Shown here piece by piece: positions 62,471 through 64,000 of a stretch of DNA of 64,000 bases. Within the stretch, counting starts at the first letter, position 1, and every line of letters begins with the position of its first letter. The stretch spans positions 1 to 64,000 of the forward strand of contig JAFYBJ010000004.1 of assembly GCA_017540265.1 (NCBI GenBank). The letters are read 5' to 3'. The notes under the pieces are model-generated. The model worked only from the letters and a program-made list of their open reading frames with translations. It ran no database searches and was not told the DNA's origin. Both the position numbers and the translations under genes were made by a program. The stretch is from Lachnospiraceae bacterium. Its GTDB lineage: Bacteria; Bacillota; Clostridia; Lachnospirales; Lachnospiraceae.

Positions 62471-63274
62471 TCAGCCCTCGCCGCCGCCTTCTTCACCGCC
62501 GGCGCTGCCTCTTTCCTTGGGCGCTAAGAAACTCTTTAACTTTTCTTCTATGACACGGGGATTTTCACCCGCCTGTATGGAGAGCAGTCCCTCTATCATT
62601 ATCTCCTTCACCTGAAGCTCCATATCATTGAACGCCGCAAGTTTCGTGGACGTAGGCGTACATATCCAGTTTGCAAGCATGGAACCGTACAGTGTGGTTA
62701 TGAGAGCCACGGCCATGGAAGGACCGATGGAAGAAGGATCATCCATCTGCTGAAGCATGTTTATGAGACCGATAAGTGTACCGATCATACCCCACGCAGG
62801 GCCCATGGATGCAACATCCTGCCAGAATTTTATCCTGCCCTTATGTCTTGCATCCACATTTGCAAGCTCTGTCTCCATAATACCGCGGACAAGCTCGGGA
62901 TCCGTGCCGTCCACAACAAGCATTATGCCTTTCTTCAAAAAGGCATCTTCAATATCGGTGGCCGCTTCTTCAAGGGAAAGGAGACCTTCCTTTCTTGCCA
63001 CGTTTGAAAGCTCGATTATCTTTTTTATTATATCCGGGGCATTTAACGCAGGCGGCTTGAAAATAAGAGTGATACTCTTTAATCCGCCGGTGAAATCCGC
63101 CATGGGATTGGACATCATGATAGCGCAGAAGGCGCCACCGAAGGTGATGATGGCCGACTGCGCATCCAGGAAATTTCCCATATTGGCGAAATTGATACCG
63201 TTAGAACTGTAAACTATACCGAAAACGATCATGAAACCGCATATGACCATTCCAAGTAATGAAGCTATATCCAT
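62471..63274 (-). CDS. motA: flagellar motor stator protein MotA
   Basis: The 267-residue protein has four membrane helices and the MotA signatures GGAFCAIMMSNPMADFTGGL, MGPAWGMIGTLIGLINML and IGPSMAVALITTLYGSMLAN. MotA with MotB conducts ions to drive rotation. The cytoplasmic loop charged residues and Pro in the GMIGTLIGL region are present. Length is standard. motB starts about 45 bases downstream. Confidence 0.95.
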   Translation of the reverse strand: MDIASLLGMVICGFMIVFGIVYSSNGINFANMGNFLDAQSAIITFGGAFCAIMMSNPMADFTGGLKSITLIFKPPALNAPDIIKKIIELSNVARKEGLLSLEEAATDIEDAFLKKGIMLVVDGTDPELVRGIMETELANVDARHKGRIKFWQDVASMGPAWGMIGTLIGLINMLQQMDDPSSIGPSMAVALITTLYGSMLANWICTPTSTKLAAFNDMELQVKEIMIEGLLSIQAGENPRVIEEKLKSFLAPKERGSAGGEEGGGEG

Positions 63275-63374
63275 TTTTATCTTTCCTCTGCCGCATCCTC
63301 ATCGTTCCATCAATCCGGACGCTGACGGATAATATTTTATGTAAACAGAAAATCTGACCAATCTAATACCGGTC

Positions 63375-63590
63375 TTAAGCTTTCCCGCCTTCCGTGTTTA
63401 TCGGGATAAGACCATAGATTTCCTGCTTATAGGATTTTACTCGATTTTTTATCTCTTGTCTACTTTCTTTTACGATAATACGTTTTCCGGTGGTTAACGT
63501 AACTATTGTATCAGGCGCCTCCTCAACACATTCTATGAGATCCTGATTTATTAACACCACCGTACCGTTTAATCGTGTAACCTCTATCAT
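63375..63590 (-). CDS. flbD: FlbD family flagellar protein
   Basis: The 71-residue protein matches FlbD/YlzI: MIEVTRLNGTVVLINQDLIE then APDTIVTLTTGKRIIVKES. This short protein occurs in flagellar operons between flgE and motA; in Bacillus it is SwrD, needed for full flagellar torque. An in-frame start at 63629 exists, but GGAG lies eight to nine bases before the ATG at 63590, which fits MIEVTRLNG as the family start. Confidence 0.9.
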   Translation of the reverse strand: MIEVTRLNGTVVLINQDLIECVEEAPDTIVTLTTGKRIIVKESRQEIKNRVKSYKQEIYGLIPINTEGGKA

Positions 63591-63654
63591 ATGCAAATCT
63601 CCGTTTTTATGTCTACCTGTTAATGCCATTCAAAACAGATCGATAATACACTTT

Positions 63655-63697
63655 CAGAGCCTGCAGATACCCTAAAGCACGGCAGCTGCAGACTCTG
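63655..63697 (-). other. hairpin between flgE and flbD
   Basis: CAGAGCCTGCAG and CTGCAGACTCTG form a 12-base stem with one mismatch and an 18-base loop in the intergenic space. There is no T-run, so it may be an mRNA processing or stability element rather than a terminator. Confidence 0.4.
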
Positions 63698-63732
63698 ATG
63701 ATCAGATCACTTATCTTTTTATTTTAAAGGCC

Positions 63733-64000
63733 TTATCTCTTAAGGTTTACCAGTTCCTCAAGCAGCGTATCGGACACTGTTATGATACGTGAATTTGCCT
63801 GGAAACCTCTCTGTGTGGTAATAAGCTCCGTAAATTCGCTTGAAAGATCCACGTTTGACATTTCCAGAACACCGGTCTGCATCGAACCGCCGCCTGCGGT
63901 GATATCCACACCGATGCCGTCGAATTCTCCGGAGTTAAGGGTTGCCGAATAAAGATTGTCGCCTTCCTTTTCAAGACCTGCGGCGTTTGAGAAATTTGCA
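63733..64000 (-). CDS. flgE: flagellar hook protein FlgE (C-terminal part, cut by the window)
   Basis: The last 88 codons are visible and end NVDLSSEFTELITTQRGFQA then NSRIITVSDTLLEELVNLKR, the conserved D0/D1 ending of FlgE, with GGGSMQTGVLEMSNVDL just before it. FlgE polymerises to form the hook that joins filament to rod. The start is beyond base 64000. It is the most upstream gene seen in the flagellar operon, which may start still further to the right. FlgG shares this ending, but FlgE at this position before flbD and motA is the usual arrangement. Confidence 0.88.
   Translation of the reverse strand, partial: ANFSNAAGLEKEGDNLYSATLNSGEFDGIGVDITAGGGSMQTGVLEMSNVDLSSEFTELITTQRGFQANSRIITVSDTLLEELVNLKR

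Overview
The window comes from a motile, anaerobic Gram-positive bacterium, most likely a Lachnospiraceae member (order Eubacteriales); the genus is not resolved. This rests on family-level protein resemblance: a class III (oxygen-sensitive) ribonucleotide reductase, a FliY-type flagellar switch, CheC/CheD, FapA and a phosphotransacetylase for acetate production, a very large secreted pectate lyase, and catabolite-responsive (cre-like) sites. Most genes are on the minus strand.

Bases 1-8430 hold a CarD-type regulator (cut by the window edge), HU, an aspartate-type aminotransferase, a zinc-ribbon protein, RqcH, NrdD with a fused redoxin domain, a TPR lipoprotein and a tRNA operon (Arg-His-Gln). 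Bases 8513-19143 are rich in repeat proteins and membrane proteins: a zinc-ribbon/coiled-coil/Sel1 protein, an SH3-3D cell-wall protein, a Crh-like HPr lacking His15, tRNA-Gly, a two-gene cassette (TIR-TM-Sel1 plus TM-TrkA_N-RyR) and a degenerate membrane-anchored GH3 protein. Bases 19144-19984 contain no gene but hold a roughly 490-nt transcription unit with its own promoter and terminator, probably a structured non-coding RNA. A 2355-residue pectate lyase follows, with a cre-like site in its promoter.

Bases 27322-40948 are mostly housekeeping: IlvE, a GGDEF enzyme, DHFR, a CobS-like protein, ThyA, XerD, a NUDIX hydrolase, LeuRS, a clostripain-family peptidase, Pta (with a cre-like site over its -10) and a truncated YceG/MltG-like protein. 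Bases 40949-41258 are a cluster of palindromes.

Bases 41259-64000 are a single-direction flagellar/chemotaxis operon, read from right to left: flgE, flbD, motA, motB, fliL, fliM, fliY, fliO, fliP, fliQ, fliR, flhB, flhA, flhF, flhG, ycgR-like, cheB, cheA, cheW, cheC, cheD, a small membrane protein, fliA, fapA and two genes of unknown role. Together they make the export gate, switch, stator, number/placement control and chemosensory core. Two reading frames in the window carry in-frame stops (motB TAG, TIR-Sel1 TGA), and FlhF has Thr in place of its P-loop lysine.

The most novel candidates are the TIR-Sel1/TrkA_N-RyR cassette and the 490-nt RNA. All family assignments come from reading motifs; no database search was possible.
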